Shown here: piece by piece, positions 10,026-20,581 of the stretch
Layout: every line of letters starts with the position of its first letter
How positions within the stretch are numbered: the stretch's first letter is position 1
Position numbers and translations under genes: made by a program
NCBI RefSeq assembly: GCF_000471905.2
Contig: NW_006499776.1
Location: 2,168,069 to 2,232,068, forward strand
From: Amborella trichopoda
Taxonomy: Eukaryota; Streptophyta; Magnoliopsida; Amborellales; Amborellaceae
Direction of reading: 5' to 3'
Length of the DNA stretch: 64,000 bases
The notes under the pieces: model-generated
Told to the model about the DNA's origin: nothing
Seen by the model: only the letters and a program-made list of their open reading frames with translations
The model's database searches: none

Positions 10026-12827
10026 TGGTTATGTGCCTTGATCTAGCCTCCCCATATCCAGGTGATCAATTGACACATGACTCAAGTTTGGAAGACCCGA
10101 GATCTGAGATCGCTCTCTCAGGAACCTCATTGACATAGCAAGGGCAAGTGGCCAACTAATGGGAGGAATTTAGGATGTGAGGTGGGGACCAACCTCACTT
10201 AGGTTCATGACTTACTCGGGCTAACTCGCATGGGTGCCCTCTTAGATCACGACGAAAAGCCCCTTAACTGCTTCAGCTGGTTCGAAATCACCTCCCTTGA
10301 TCTGCAATCTCCTTACTATGGTTAATTTGAAAGACAAGTGGGCTGAAGGACCCACCCTTGTCTTAAGGCAATGCACATTCATGTGGCCAAGAATGTGGGA
10401 AGTTAGGGTGATGAACTAGAAGGTTCGAATAAAGGTCGAAAAGAGAAGAGAACTTGATGAAGGGACAAAACAAGCATGATAGCCGGATAGTGACTGACTC
10501 GGAGTGGTAGCAACACGGCCATGGTATTCAGGACCAACATGACGACAATACTACTTGAAACCAAGGCTGATATGTCAGTCCTAATCTGGTTTGGCAAACA
10601 GATGGGCATGGTACTCAGGACCAGCATGACAAAAATACTGCTCAACAGCCATACCACTAAGGCGGTGTTAGATTGAGTGAACCCTCGGTCAAGTGAGAAG
10701 AGGGGAGGATGAAGAGAAGACATGAGGTGGTGAAGAGATGTGGTTCTGATGATGCTAGGCGTTGCCATCAACAACCATGGAGTATCAGTATCAAGACCCT
10801 TGGACGGTGCTAGACACTACTGCTCACGGCTAGAGGTTGAGCAGTGAACTACAGGAGGCATTGGGCATCGTCGTTGGCAACACGAGAAGGAAACACACCC
10901 TTGTGTGGGTGGCTATAGCATCTCGTGAAGCGTGCATCAATAGCTAATTATAAAGAATGTGGCGATAGTACTTTTTGAGGCACACGGTGATAGGCATGAG
11001 GCGCAAGAAAAACCTGCGAACGACGATGGGTACAGAGTGCACGAAAGGGGCTTGCGGACGGTGATCGACACCGAGCGCATGAAGGAAGCTCGCGGATGGC
11101 GATAAGCACTAAGACCACGAAGGAAGCTCACAGAAGGCAATAGGTATCGAGCTTGCGAAGGAAGCTCTCGGACGAAGACAGGTATTAAGAGTGCGAAGGA
11201 AGCTCGTGGACGGCGATAGGTGCTGTCGAGACCCCTCGCGGGCGGCGATTGGCATCACCATCTTCGATAGGCGCACAGTAGGGGGATACCTTTGTGGCCG
11301 GCAATTAGTTTCACTGTTTGTGCTCCTCACAGAGACGTCTAGGACACATCTACGGATGATGATGAGCAGTGCCATCTACGAGCCTCGTCGAGCGATCGCG
11401 ACGATCAAACATAAGGGGAAAGAAGGTCGTGCATGGTGCTGCCATCACCATGTGCGAACTGTGAAACCGTAGGAGGGAGAGAAAGAAAAGAAAGAGGCAT
11501 GCACGGCACTGCCACTACCGTGCATGGCCTCTAAGAGAGGCTCAGATGAAGAAGACGAGGAAGAAAGAGAACAAGAGAGAAGAAGAAAAAGAAGAGGAAA
11601 AGAAAATAATAGAAAAGAAGAGAGAAATATTTACCATGAGCCTAGGGGTGCCGATTGATTGATTTGCCCCTTCCTAACAATTTGTGAAATTCCAAAATGG
11701 TATTTGTGTTCCCCTAGAACTTGGCTGATTTTTCATGAATGTTGTTCTGATGCCTGTTTGATCGAAAGATGAATGTTTTCTCATAGGGCCCGCCATAACG
11801 ATCGATTTGATACCATTTTTTAACCATGGATCGTGTTTTTAGGGCACGATCATGCGTCTTGAAATTTGGATGATTTTTGAAACTTCGGATCAATAGTGTG
11901 CTCGTTCCTTGATGTTTTTATGTGATTTCTTCATTGAATCATGCTAAGCATCTCGTTATGATCTCGTGGCTACAAACACAGCCCGATTTCATCTCCAAAC
12001 AAGGATTTTAGAACTTTGGAGTTCTGTCCAGAACCTGAAATTCTGGTGCCAAAATTTGCATTCACTTCATCGACTTCGTGTTCAGAATCTGACCATTTAT
12101 CATATACAGGGTTTGGACTAAAGATAGCCCTAGACCTTGCGCACACAATGAAACTATTTTCACGTCGATCGGGCTTGCGAGCGGCGTGATTTTGCGGCTC
12201 GAGCTAGGTGCGACACTGCTGATTTTCCTGCAACTTTATTCATTAATCAGCAACTTCTCTTTACCTTTTCTTCTCACTTAAGCTTCGTCGCAAGGCGTGA
12301 CACATCAAAACTCTCGTCTTGACGAGACGAACACGCTCACAAAATTTGAGTGCTATCCAACTCGAGACGACTGAGATATGAGTGTTAAATTCAATATTTT
12401 TTATTGTTCCTTTAATGGAGTTGAGTTGCAGGGTGGCCATATGGGAATAGCGTGCGACTCCTCCTATTTTTCTCTTTCGCCTATAACTTCTTCCTCGAAT
12501 GTCCGTTTAACTTGAAACTTGACCTTTGAGGGTTTTCAACCGTGATAGATCCAATGGCAGTGGTCCCATAGCAATTTGATGCACGAAAAATATAGTTCTA
12601 GTTATAGGGTCCATTTCAGGGTGTAAGAGGTCGATTCTGTTGAAAACATTTCTTTGTCTGCACTATCTTAGACATGTCAAAATGTGACGAAACTTTGTAA
12701 GATACTTTTAGGAGTCCCCAAGAAGATCTTGACCAGTTTTGGGGCTATTCTGTGACTGTCAGAATTTCCATTGTTTGTTAAGCTTTATTGACCACAGACC
12801 GATGATGATGAAAGATATCTTCCAACA
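10026..12827 (-). mobile_element. Type II LTR (5' LTR of G1)
   Basis: Read on the minus strand it begins TGTTGGAAGATATC at 12,827 and ends GGCACATAACCA at 10,026, directly before the PBS, so it is a 5' LTR. About 11,700-12,827 aligns with the U3-like part of all other LTRs here. The middle carries a GC-rich minisatellite (about 11,040-11,230) instead of the type I CT block. Compared with the LTR at 58,209-61,013 it lacks roughly 200-250 bases around 11,663 that hold the TATA box and poly-A signal, so this copy is probably promoterless. Its right flank is pol sequence of element P. Confidence 0.82.
11040..11230 (-). repeat. 39-bp minisatellite of the type II LTR
   Basis: Units carry GAAGGAAGCTCGCGGACGG and GCGATAGGTA. 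Starts lie near 11,075, 11,118, 11,157 and 11,196. The matching array in the other type II LTR is about 59,030-59,230. Confidence 0.7.
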
Positions 12828-13145
12828 CCTGTGACTGAGATAATACAATGCAGTTTCTTTTCTTTCATCATTATTTAGTGCCAACAATGCCGCGAATGAC
12901 TTGTCTAGACACATACAAGATAGGAGGTCTTCCCACTACCGATGTAAAGAGCACTGGAGCATTGAGTAAATAATGTTTGATGTCATCAAGGGCTGCTTGA
13001 CATGCTTCATCCTAGATGAATGGGGTATCTTTCTTAACAGGTACGTAAAGGGTTTACAGCAACTTGAGAGGTTTGAGATGAACCTGGGGATGTATGTCAG
13101 ATGCCCTTGAAGAGAGCACAACTCTGGTAGTGTAGTTGATGACGG
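12828..13145 (-). pseudogene. pol: Polyprotein P, end of reverse transcriptase and start of RNase H (part 2)
   Basis: On the minus strand 13,121-12,936 encodes residues close to the Ty3/gypsy connection region: LQGHLTYIPRFISNLSSCCK, then a lysine-rich stretch, then a YLLNxPVL-like motif in a shifted frame. Further on come GRPPILYV and a degenerate ALYYLS, the start of RNase H. It is cut on the right (pol 5' side) by N1 at 13,146 and on the left by the G1 LTR at 12,827. It is the continuation of the pol fragment at 23,759-25,821. It contains frameshifts and is not functional. Confidence 0.85.
13141..13145 (+). other. Target-site duplication of N1, left copy (GACGG)
   Basis: GACGG lies immediately before the N1 LTR start. 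The right copy at 23,759-23,763 is GACAT. Dropping N1 plus one copy joins the two pol halves in frame, which supports a single 5-bp duplication with later mutation of the right copy. Confidence 0.75.
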
Positions 13146-14379
13146 TATTTGAACGTATTTTTTAGCACCTTGGTCCTTGGTAGAAAGCAGGTCAATAAAG
13201 CCTACAAAACAGTGGAAATCCCCAACAGTCTCAGAATGGCACTAGAATTGCTAAAGATCTTCATCAACACTTCAAAAAACCACCTGCCAAGTTTCATCGT
13301 AATCAAACATGTTTAAGGTAGTGAACACAAAGAAACAATTTCAGCGAAATCGTTCTATAGCACACTATAGCTATACTATTGGTGAGTCAAACTATTATGG
13401 GACCACTGCCATTAGATCCAACATGGTCGAAAACCTGTGGGTCAAGTTTCAGCTTAGTCGGGCACTCTAAGACAATGTTATGAGAAAAGTACCGCAAAGG
13501 GGTAGCTCGCACACTATTCTCATGTGGCCACTCTGCATCAAAATACCATTAAAGATGATTGTTTTTACAGTCATGGACAGTCACTTTTAGGGCCTATAGC
13601 TCACTCGTTCCAAGTTGGATAGCAACCAAATTTGGTGATCATGTTCGTCTCATCAAGGCAAGCAATTTGACATGTGGCATGCTCAGTGACGACGCCCAAG
13701 CAAGGAGAAAACCTAAATGAAATTCATAGATCTGTTAAGGAAGTTGCAGAAAATTCAGCAGTAGAATGCCTTGTTCGAACAGCCAGATCACGATGCTCAC
13801 ATACCCGATCGGCATGAAACCAATTGTATTATGTGTGTGAGGCCTAAGGCTATATTTGGCCTGAACGTTGCATACGATGAATGGTTGAATTTTACACACG
13901 AAGGTGTCGAAACTGCTATAAATTCTAGCCATCGATTTCAAGATTCTGGTAAAAACTCAAGATGACAAAATCTTCATCTGAACATGAAATCAAGTTATGT
14001 TCGTTGCAACATGATTGTGACGGCTTGCTTAGTGTGATTCAGCAAAGAAATCACGAAGCAACATCAAGGAACGAGCGCACAATTGATCCAAAGTTTTCAA
14101 GATTCATCCAAGATTCAAGTATTATAATCATGGCTCAAAAACATGATTCGTGGCTCAAAGTTGGTATCAAATGGGCATCAAAATGACTCGGGTCAGACAT
14201 GGAAGATCAAGCAAGTTCTCGGGCAGCAATAGGGACTGTTCTGGAACTCCACACGATGTTAGGCAAGGGCAAAACAGTCTTTTTTTACCTGTTTTTAGAA
14301 TTTCTTTACATTAAATTAAATTGTAATTATCTTCAATTCTAGGTAGTTTTCGGGTGTAAGTCACGTTTTAGCTCAACTC

Positions 14380-14387
14380 TATATAAA
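14380..14387 (+). promoter_or_regulatory. TATA box of the N1 5' LTR
   Basis: TATATAAA lies in the conserved CAACTCTATATAAAC context, 48 bases before AATAAA at 14,435-14,440. Confidence 0.7.
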
Positions 14388-14499
14388 CATGCAAAGCTAA
14401 ATTATAAAAGGAGAGTTCATTATTTGATTTATTCAATAAAAATTTCCATTCTTATTTGAGCCTGTGAGTACGGGCCAGTATCCTTCGGGTAAGTAACTT

Positions 14500-14870
14500 T
14501 CTCTCTCCTCCTCTATTTCTCTCTCCTCCCCTCTTTCTCTCTCCTCCCCTCTTTCTCTAGCCTCTCATCTTTCTCTCTGCTTCCCTCTTCTCATCTCTAT
14601 CTCTTTCTCTCTCCACCTCTCTTCTCATCTCTATCCGTTTCTCTATCTTCTTCCCATCTCTATCTCTTTCTCTCTCCTCTCATCTCTATCCCGTTCTCTC
14701 TTCTTCCCATCCCTATCTCTATCTCTCTTTTCATGTCTTTATCCCTTTCTCTCTCTTTTTCTCATTACTATCTCTTTCTCTCTCCTCCTCTCTTCTCATC
14801 ACTGTCTCTTTCTTTCTCTTCTTCATATCTCTATCTCTCTGTCTCTTATTCTCATCTCTATCTCCATTCG
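14500..14870 (+). repeat. CT microsatellite in the N1 5' LTR
   Basis: A pyrimidine tract of TTTCTCTCTCCTCC and CATCTCTATC variants. Open frames across it are compositional. Confidence 0.85.
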
Positions 14871-14884
14871 TCCTCTTATGATGT

Positions 14885-15370
14885 AACTAGCAAGGCCAAG
14901 CGCCAGTTGGTTGTCTCTTTCTACATTCACAATCGGCGAGGCATAGTACCGGTTGGTGTTCCCTTTCTTCTATCACAACAGGTGAATCCCAGTGTCGATT
15001 GGTTTTCTCTCCCCTCTATCAGTCGGTGAAGCTCAACCCCAACTGGCTTCCTCTCTCCTCTTCTATCAGTCGACAAAGCCCAACACCAATTGGTTTTCTC
15101 TCCTTTATCAGTCGGTGTTGCCCATCACCAACTTGTTTTTTCTCTCCTCTCTCTCCTCTTCTGTCATTCAATGAAACTTAGTACGAACTGGTTTTCTCTC
15201 TCCTCTTTTATCAGTCGATGAAACCCAATGTCGATTGGATTTCTCGCTCCTCTTTTGTCATATCAGTGAAGTGTAGCACCGACTGGTATCCTCTCTCTTC
15301 TCCTCTGCACAACACAGTAGGTGAAAACTAGCGCCGACTGTATTTTCTTTCTCTTCCTTCTAACACATTT
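14885..15370 (+). repeat. Minisatellite in the N1 5' LTR
   Basis: Units of about 50 bp carry GTCGGTGAAGCCCAAC-type cores followed by TGGTTTTCTCTCTCCTC. This copy is more decayed than the one in the N2 LTR. Confidence 0.75.
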
Positions 15371-16190
15371 CACAATGCTTAGCCTTGATTGTGCCTTTCT
15401 TCCCTCTCTCTTCTTTATCTTTTCATCTTTCATACTCTTCTCTTCCCTTCTTCTCCCTCCTTCCTTCTTTCTCTTCTTCTCTTCTAATTCTTTCCTCATA
15501 CCATAATTATGTCATTCCTTCGTTCAACTAAGAGTGATTGCGGTTAGCCTCTCGTGGTAGTCTTGTCGTCTAGCCGTAACGTTGTTGTGCTAGGATTACT
15601 TGGCCCACTTTATTACCACGACAGACCGTCCATCTTGCCTAGCTAATTGGTATTCGTAATGATGTCTAGTAGTGATGTTGTGAGTCGGTCTTAGTTACTG
15701 TGGCCGTTTTGTGACCACGTCAGGCCAATTATCCACTAGCCTAGTCACCACTCCGATCCTCTTACTTTGTCGAATTCTTCTCTCCCTCGTCATTCTTCTA
15801 TTCATCTTTTTTAATGCGCATGATTGTGTACGTTCATGAAAGAGGAAAAGGGTGAGGTCTGACCCACTTGTCTTGTAACCTTTGCCTTTTATGTGTGTGA
15901 TTCCAAAAAATAAGAAGGGTACAAGCCAAAGGAGGTGATTCCGAACCAGTTTTATTATTGGGGGGCTTTCTTCGTGATCCAAGAGGGAACCCACGCGAGT
16001 CAGCCCGAGAAAGTCCCAAACCCACCTTTAAATTCCTCGCTCACTGGTTGATAACACTTAACCCCATTTTCGAACAAGGTACCCGAGTGGGCGATCTAAA
16101 AAATATCCTGGCTCTTCCCTCGAAACCCGAGACGCACACCGCCCAATCCCCAAAGGATCTAGAGGGCGAGATCAAGGCACCTAACCAGCT

Positions 16191-16208
16191 TGGCGACTCC
16201 ACTGGGGA
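16191..16208 (+). other. Primer-binding site of N1
   Basis: TGGCGACTCCACTGGGGA lies three bases after the LTR end. The initial TGG complements the CCA tail of a tRNA. The remainder looks like tRNA-Arg, the primer reported for Ogre/Tat elements. That identity is recalled, not computed. Confidence 0.85.
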
Positions 16209-16789
16209 CTTACTACCCCTTAGTCAGATCATTCTTATTTGGCCAATTTTTTCTTTTATTATTTGCTTTCATTATCTTTCCACATTTTATTATGGCTTGC
16301 GGATTTTGTAACCCATTTATCCAGATTGGGGATTTTCTTATCGCTGTATTTGAGACTGTCCAGAAGATAAAGCAGAGCCACTCCAAGAAGTTAGCCTTGG
16401 TCCATTCGACGTGTATGTCATACATACACGCACGATATTTCATCTTATATGTATATCAAACATATGACGTAGGATTCATTCGACATATATATTAAATATA
16501 CAAAGTGAGCTGCCCTGACAAGGAACTGGCCTATGATGGAAAGCATACCCTATTCACTGTGGGTGCCCTTCAATAGAACAACATGGACTTCATTGTGATC
16601 CTAGAGGATATGGCTTCCAACAGGTAGCACAAGCCATGCCCTATCATCATTCACCACTTTTTGCCTGCCCATGAACATCGCCGTGTGTAGCTCAACGTCG
16701 AGCGCCACGAATCCTGCACGTAACTTACTACCATAAGCGAGTATCACTCTCTACATCATGATAAGCCACACGTGCTGACGACTGTCGAT
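16209..16789 (+). other. Untranslated leader of N1
   Basis: AT-rich sequence follows the PBS, with repeated CATACA and ATATGT stretches near 16,410-16,500. The first 100 bases resemble the reverse complement of G1 near 9,900-10,000 (ACTTACTACCCCTTAGTC against ACTTATTACCCCTTCGTTC). No coding potential is seen. Confidence 0.6.
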
Positions 16790-17160
16790 TGAAGCCAGCG
16801 TCGGCTGTGTCCTCCAAAGGTCAGTGCCGGTTGTGCTCCTAACCCTTAGCACCGGTCGCCTTTATTGAAAATCAGCGCTGATTGAGTCAGCACTCCAAAC
16901 CATTAGCATCGGTTTCCCCAACAACAGCTGCACTTCTGTTCGCGTCGGCCCCTTCGCGACTGCTCACTTGCCGAGACTCCTCATTTTGAAAGCTTAAGTT
17001 TTTGCACCTCTTTAATGGTCGTAAGATTTTCGGAGGTAACCGTACACCTCCCCTGTGACAGTTCACCTCCACGATGGTTCACCTCCACTATGGTTCACCT
17101 CCTGCAACCGTACGCCCTCCATGACGGTCCACCTCCAGTGACTGTTCATCTCCCGCCAAA
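16790..17160 (+). repeat. CCGGTTG minisatellite and GGTTCACCTCC repeats of N1
   Basis: About 16,790-16,920 carries CAGCGTCGGCTG, CAGTGCCGGTTG and TTAGCACCGGTCG copies. About 17,040-17,160 carries short repeats of GGTTCACCTCCACTATG, about 18-20 bp each. The first part corresponds to block 1 of N2. Confidence 0.6.
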
Positions 17161-17839
17161 AGGTCCTCTACACGGTCAAAAAACCCACTGAAAAACCTTT
17201 CGCCTACGTTTTTCATCTGGACAGCACCAGAACTTCATCGAAAACTTCTACATACTTCCCCAAAGTCCCCGGGAACCTCTTTAAAAACCACTAACAACGT
17301 CAAAAAGTTACTACAATCCCCGGGAAACTTTTTAAGAATCCCTGAAAAACTCCTAAGACACCCGAAAATGCTCACAGTTTCACTTCCCACCTCTTCTACC
17401 AAAAACTGCTGTAGTCAGAATCTCTTCTATTTCCCAAAAAACTACCCGGAGAACTCTGCTTTCCTACTCCTTTCCCTACAACTTCGCCATATTCTTGGCA
17501 AAGTCTGCACGTCGAAGGCCTTCCTTGTAAAAAGACCCACTTGAAATCCCACTGTTGGCAAACAACCGTCCCTGTAAAGCTTTTTGCTGAAGTCCCACTG
17601 CTTGCCGGAACTTCAACTGAGCACCGTCTCCTCACGATTAAAGAAAACCTTTGTTTAAGTTTTTTTTACCCTTGGTGAAAATAAGGGAAAACGAGATTTT
17701 ACCCCCTTATATAGACTACACTACCTTCAAATGCCCCTCACAAACTAGGAATTCCCGTCGCGTTCAAGGGAAGCTAAGTGATGATGAGCCCAGTCGAGCG
17801 TTGACTCGAGGCAAGAGGTAACTCTCATCGATCCATCCT
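17161..17839 (+). other. Non-repetitive interior of N1, no gene seen
   Basis: It is similar to about 520-1,140 of N2. All short open frames are interrupted differently in the two copies, so no protein is conserved. Confidence 0.6.
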
Positions 17840-18130
17840 CAGCATCGAGTTAATTTCAAACAACCCTAGCATCAATTGACTTAGTGTCGAGCATGTTTTC
17901 AAAACAACCCCAGCGCCAGTTAACATGGAGCCAGACGTGTTTCCAAGCAACCCTAGCCCCAGTTGATTTGGTGCCCTGTGTGTTTCCAAACAACCATAGC
18001 ATCTGTTGTCTTCAAACAATATCACGGGTTGTTCACAGCACCATCTGTGTTTTTAACAACCCAGCGCCGGTTGTGTTTTTGAGAACTTAGTGACAGTTGA
18101 ATACTTGCAAGAAATCACTAGCGTTACGCC
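17840..18130 (+). repeat. Minisatellite block 2 of N1
   Basis: Units of about 42-44 bp carry CAAACAACCCTAGC and CCAGTTGATTTGG cores, equivalent to 1,150-1,470. Confidence 0.65.
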
Positions 18131-18179
18131 TAGCATCGGCCGTATTTTAAGCAACCTATTGTCACCTACTCCAGGTTGA

Positions 18180-18560
18180 AGTCTTGTGCGTCCTACCACT
18201 TATCCTTAGTGGGGTTGCACCCAAGCTGTGACTTGTCATCCCCAGTGATGTTGAACCCAAACTATGACCTATCATCACTAATGTAGTTAGGAGTTATCCC
18301 ACATCCCCATTAGAGTCACACCCATACTCAGCTCATTGTCCCTAGTGAAGTTAGGATCATTCTTACCTCTTCAATTTGCCATGGGTCTATTTCACACTAA
18401 GCCATATTTCACCCTAGACACTCTGCTTACCCCCCCACTAAGCCTTAGTGAAGTCCGCTTTTGTTGGTTGTCCTTCGTCGGGCCATCATTTCCATCTGAG
18501 CCCTCAGTTTGTGAATGGTCTTAACCATTTCATCGCCAGGGAGTCGGATTGCCATCCACA
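18180..18560 (+). repeat. PBS-complement repeats of N1
   Basis: Degenerate copies include TCATCCCCAGTGATGTTG, CATCCCCATTAGAGTC and CCAGGGAGTCGGATTGCC. They are more decayed than the block at 1,503-1,740 but in the same place and orientation. Confidence 0.6.
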
Positions 18561-18599
18561 AATCCATTCCCCATGGAGCTTCACCTAAATGGCGGCACA

Positions 18600-19020
18600 G
18601 CCTCAATCTAGATGCACCACCCTATGCTGCACGGTGCAAATGATATGACCTTAAACTATAGTGGAGGTCTAATTGCACGACCTTAAACCTCACAGTCTGT
18701 GCTCTATGACCCTAAACTGCACAGCCATGGTACAAACTATACAACCTTAAACTGTAACAGAGATCTAGTTGCACGACCCTAAACTGCATAACCACGGTCA
18801 AAGCTACATGACTTTAAATTATAGTACATGTCCTAGCCGCATGACATTAAAAGGCTCAGCACCATGGTCCAAACTATATGACCTTAAACTGTAGCGGAGG
18901 TCTAGTTGCACAACCTTAAACTTCACGGTCCTAGTTGTATGACTTTAAACTGCATAACCAAGGTCCAGTTGTATGACCTTAAACCCTAGTATACGTTTTG
19001 CTTCCATGACGATAAACTAC
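18600..19020 (-). repeat. Short internal tandem array of N1
   Basis: About 12 units of 32-36 bp carry GACCTTAAACTGCA. It is the same family as 1,755-2,275, as 31,490-32,310 (inverted), and as the 35-bp satellite. Confidence 0.75.
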
Positions 19021-20581
19021 TTCGCACAGGTCCATGAGGCATGACCATAAACTTGCCCTCACATACGCGCACACTCCTTTACGTGCATTTTCACGCACGC
19101 CTTCCCTAACGTTCCTACTAGTGTTCCTGCGCCACCTTCATTACCTTCCCAGTGAGTTCATTCACTTCATCACCATTTCTCATTCCCCAGTGAGTCTCAC
19201 CCGCGCTCACAAAATGGCGAACCATCCCGCCTCCCATACTCGTTGTAAGTTAGTGGCTCACCATCATCCACTCACATTTCATACATCATCCATCTCTCAT
19301 AGGTAGCCTAATGCCAATTTCCTAAGTGAGTCAAACCACAACCATACTCACTCCACGGCCTCCATAGACTTCTATTCATCACCACCATGGTCCAGCTGTA
19401 TGACCTTAAACCCTAGTGCACATCCAGCCACATGACGTTAAACTGCTTCGCATAGGTCCCGAAGGCATGACCTTAAACAGGCCTTCACAAAAAAAAATTA
19501 AATAAATGATGAAAAAAATAATGGGCATGGTGTATACCATGACAAGGGAACGCTATGAGTAAAAATAATGAACGGGCATGGTCATGAAACCATGAGTAAA
19601 ACAGTTCCGTGAATAAAGCAAAAACTGGGTATGGTGAAAACCCGAAAAGGCATCGTGAGTAAAAATGGATAAAAATGGTGAACATAGCCGAAAGGTTATA
19701 AGTAAAAAGAACCCCAAAAAAAAAAGAAGTTGGTGAAAACCATCTCTACGGTACCGCATCCAAAGTTCAAGTGAAAATCTGTAAAAGATGCTTGGATCAA
19801 TAAACAGGTTGATGCAGCACTCGTCTCAACAAGCAACTTCAGCCCTCACTTAAAAGAAGAAAATCCCTGGTCTCTTAAATTCCAGGACTCCAAAAATATG
19901 AGCTTCAAGGAAAATATTATGATAGCTTGAGTCTAAATGCAAAAGGACTCGAAAGAAAGAAGACTCGCCAAGACAGCCAGACAAGTCTCATGAGGAAGAC
20001 CATTATTCCCACAAGGTCACAAATACACTCTAGAAACAAACATTACAAAGGAAAGAAACTGACAAAGCTAGGGGAGAACCTGCCAGAGGCGTTAGCTCAC
20101 CTAGCCGGCACGATCAGACCTTTGGGATAAGCTAATAGAACCTACCCCCGACTGGACTCAGTAGATGAGTGTCAAAAGAAATTCTGGTGTAGCAGCAAAC
20201 GATGCCTACTAAAGAAAACCAATGAACGCAGACCAAATGGGAACAATGCCCTTCTACATGGCACTCAATTGTCACACGGGTCTGATTTTGACTGCCGAGG
20301 TATGTACAAAATCCTCAGCTTCAAAATCACCAACACTCCGCACGAGGGTGAGGACTTCGATAAGATCCCTAGAAAATGTCTCTTCTCCCCCAAAATTTTC
20401 CACAGATGGACACGCTAACAATGCGTCCCTACATCTGAGCAGCCTAGTGAATCCATTACTTGAATCTCCTCGGTGTTCATGTGGTCTTGTGGCTAGGAAG
20501 AAAAAAAATAAGAGGCAAAGCAAATTTTCCAAATGATTTTCCTTCTCATTCTTTTGAAGCACAACATTCGGCGGGGTAAGC
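19021..20581 (+). other. 3' non-coding region of N1 with polypurine-like tract
   Basis: It matches 2,276-3,781. Conserved points are the CACATACGCGCACACTCC stretch, CATGAGTAAAA repeats near 19,550-19,660, and GGCTAGGAAGAAAAAAAATA near 20,490. TCGGCGGGGTAAGC sits immediately before the 3' LTR and is the likely polypurine tract. Confidence 0.65.

Larger units (their letters stand above)
13146..16187 (+). mobile_element. 5' LTR of N1 (type I)
   Basis: It begins TATTTGAACG (TG decayed to TA) and ends CACCTAACCA, followed by GCT and the PBS. Its module order matches the 3' LTR: U3-like 13,146-14,379, TATA 14,380-14,387, AATAAA 14,435-14,440, CT block 14,500-14,870, minisatellite 14,885-15,370 and conserved 3' block to 16,187. 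It is 3,042 bp against 3,177 bp for the 3' LTR. Numerous substitutions between the two indicate an old insertion. Confidence 0.88.

Noticed and set aside
16191-16208. A tRNA-Arg gene
   Set aside because: Only the complement of the 3' end is present, directly after an LTR. There is no cloverleaf and no A or B box, so it is a PBS.
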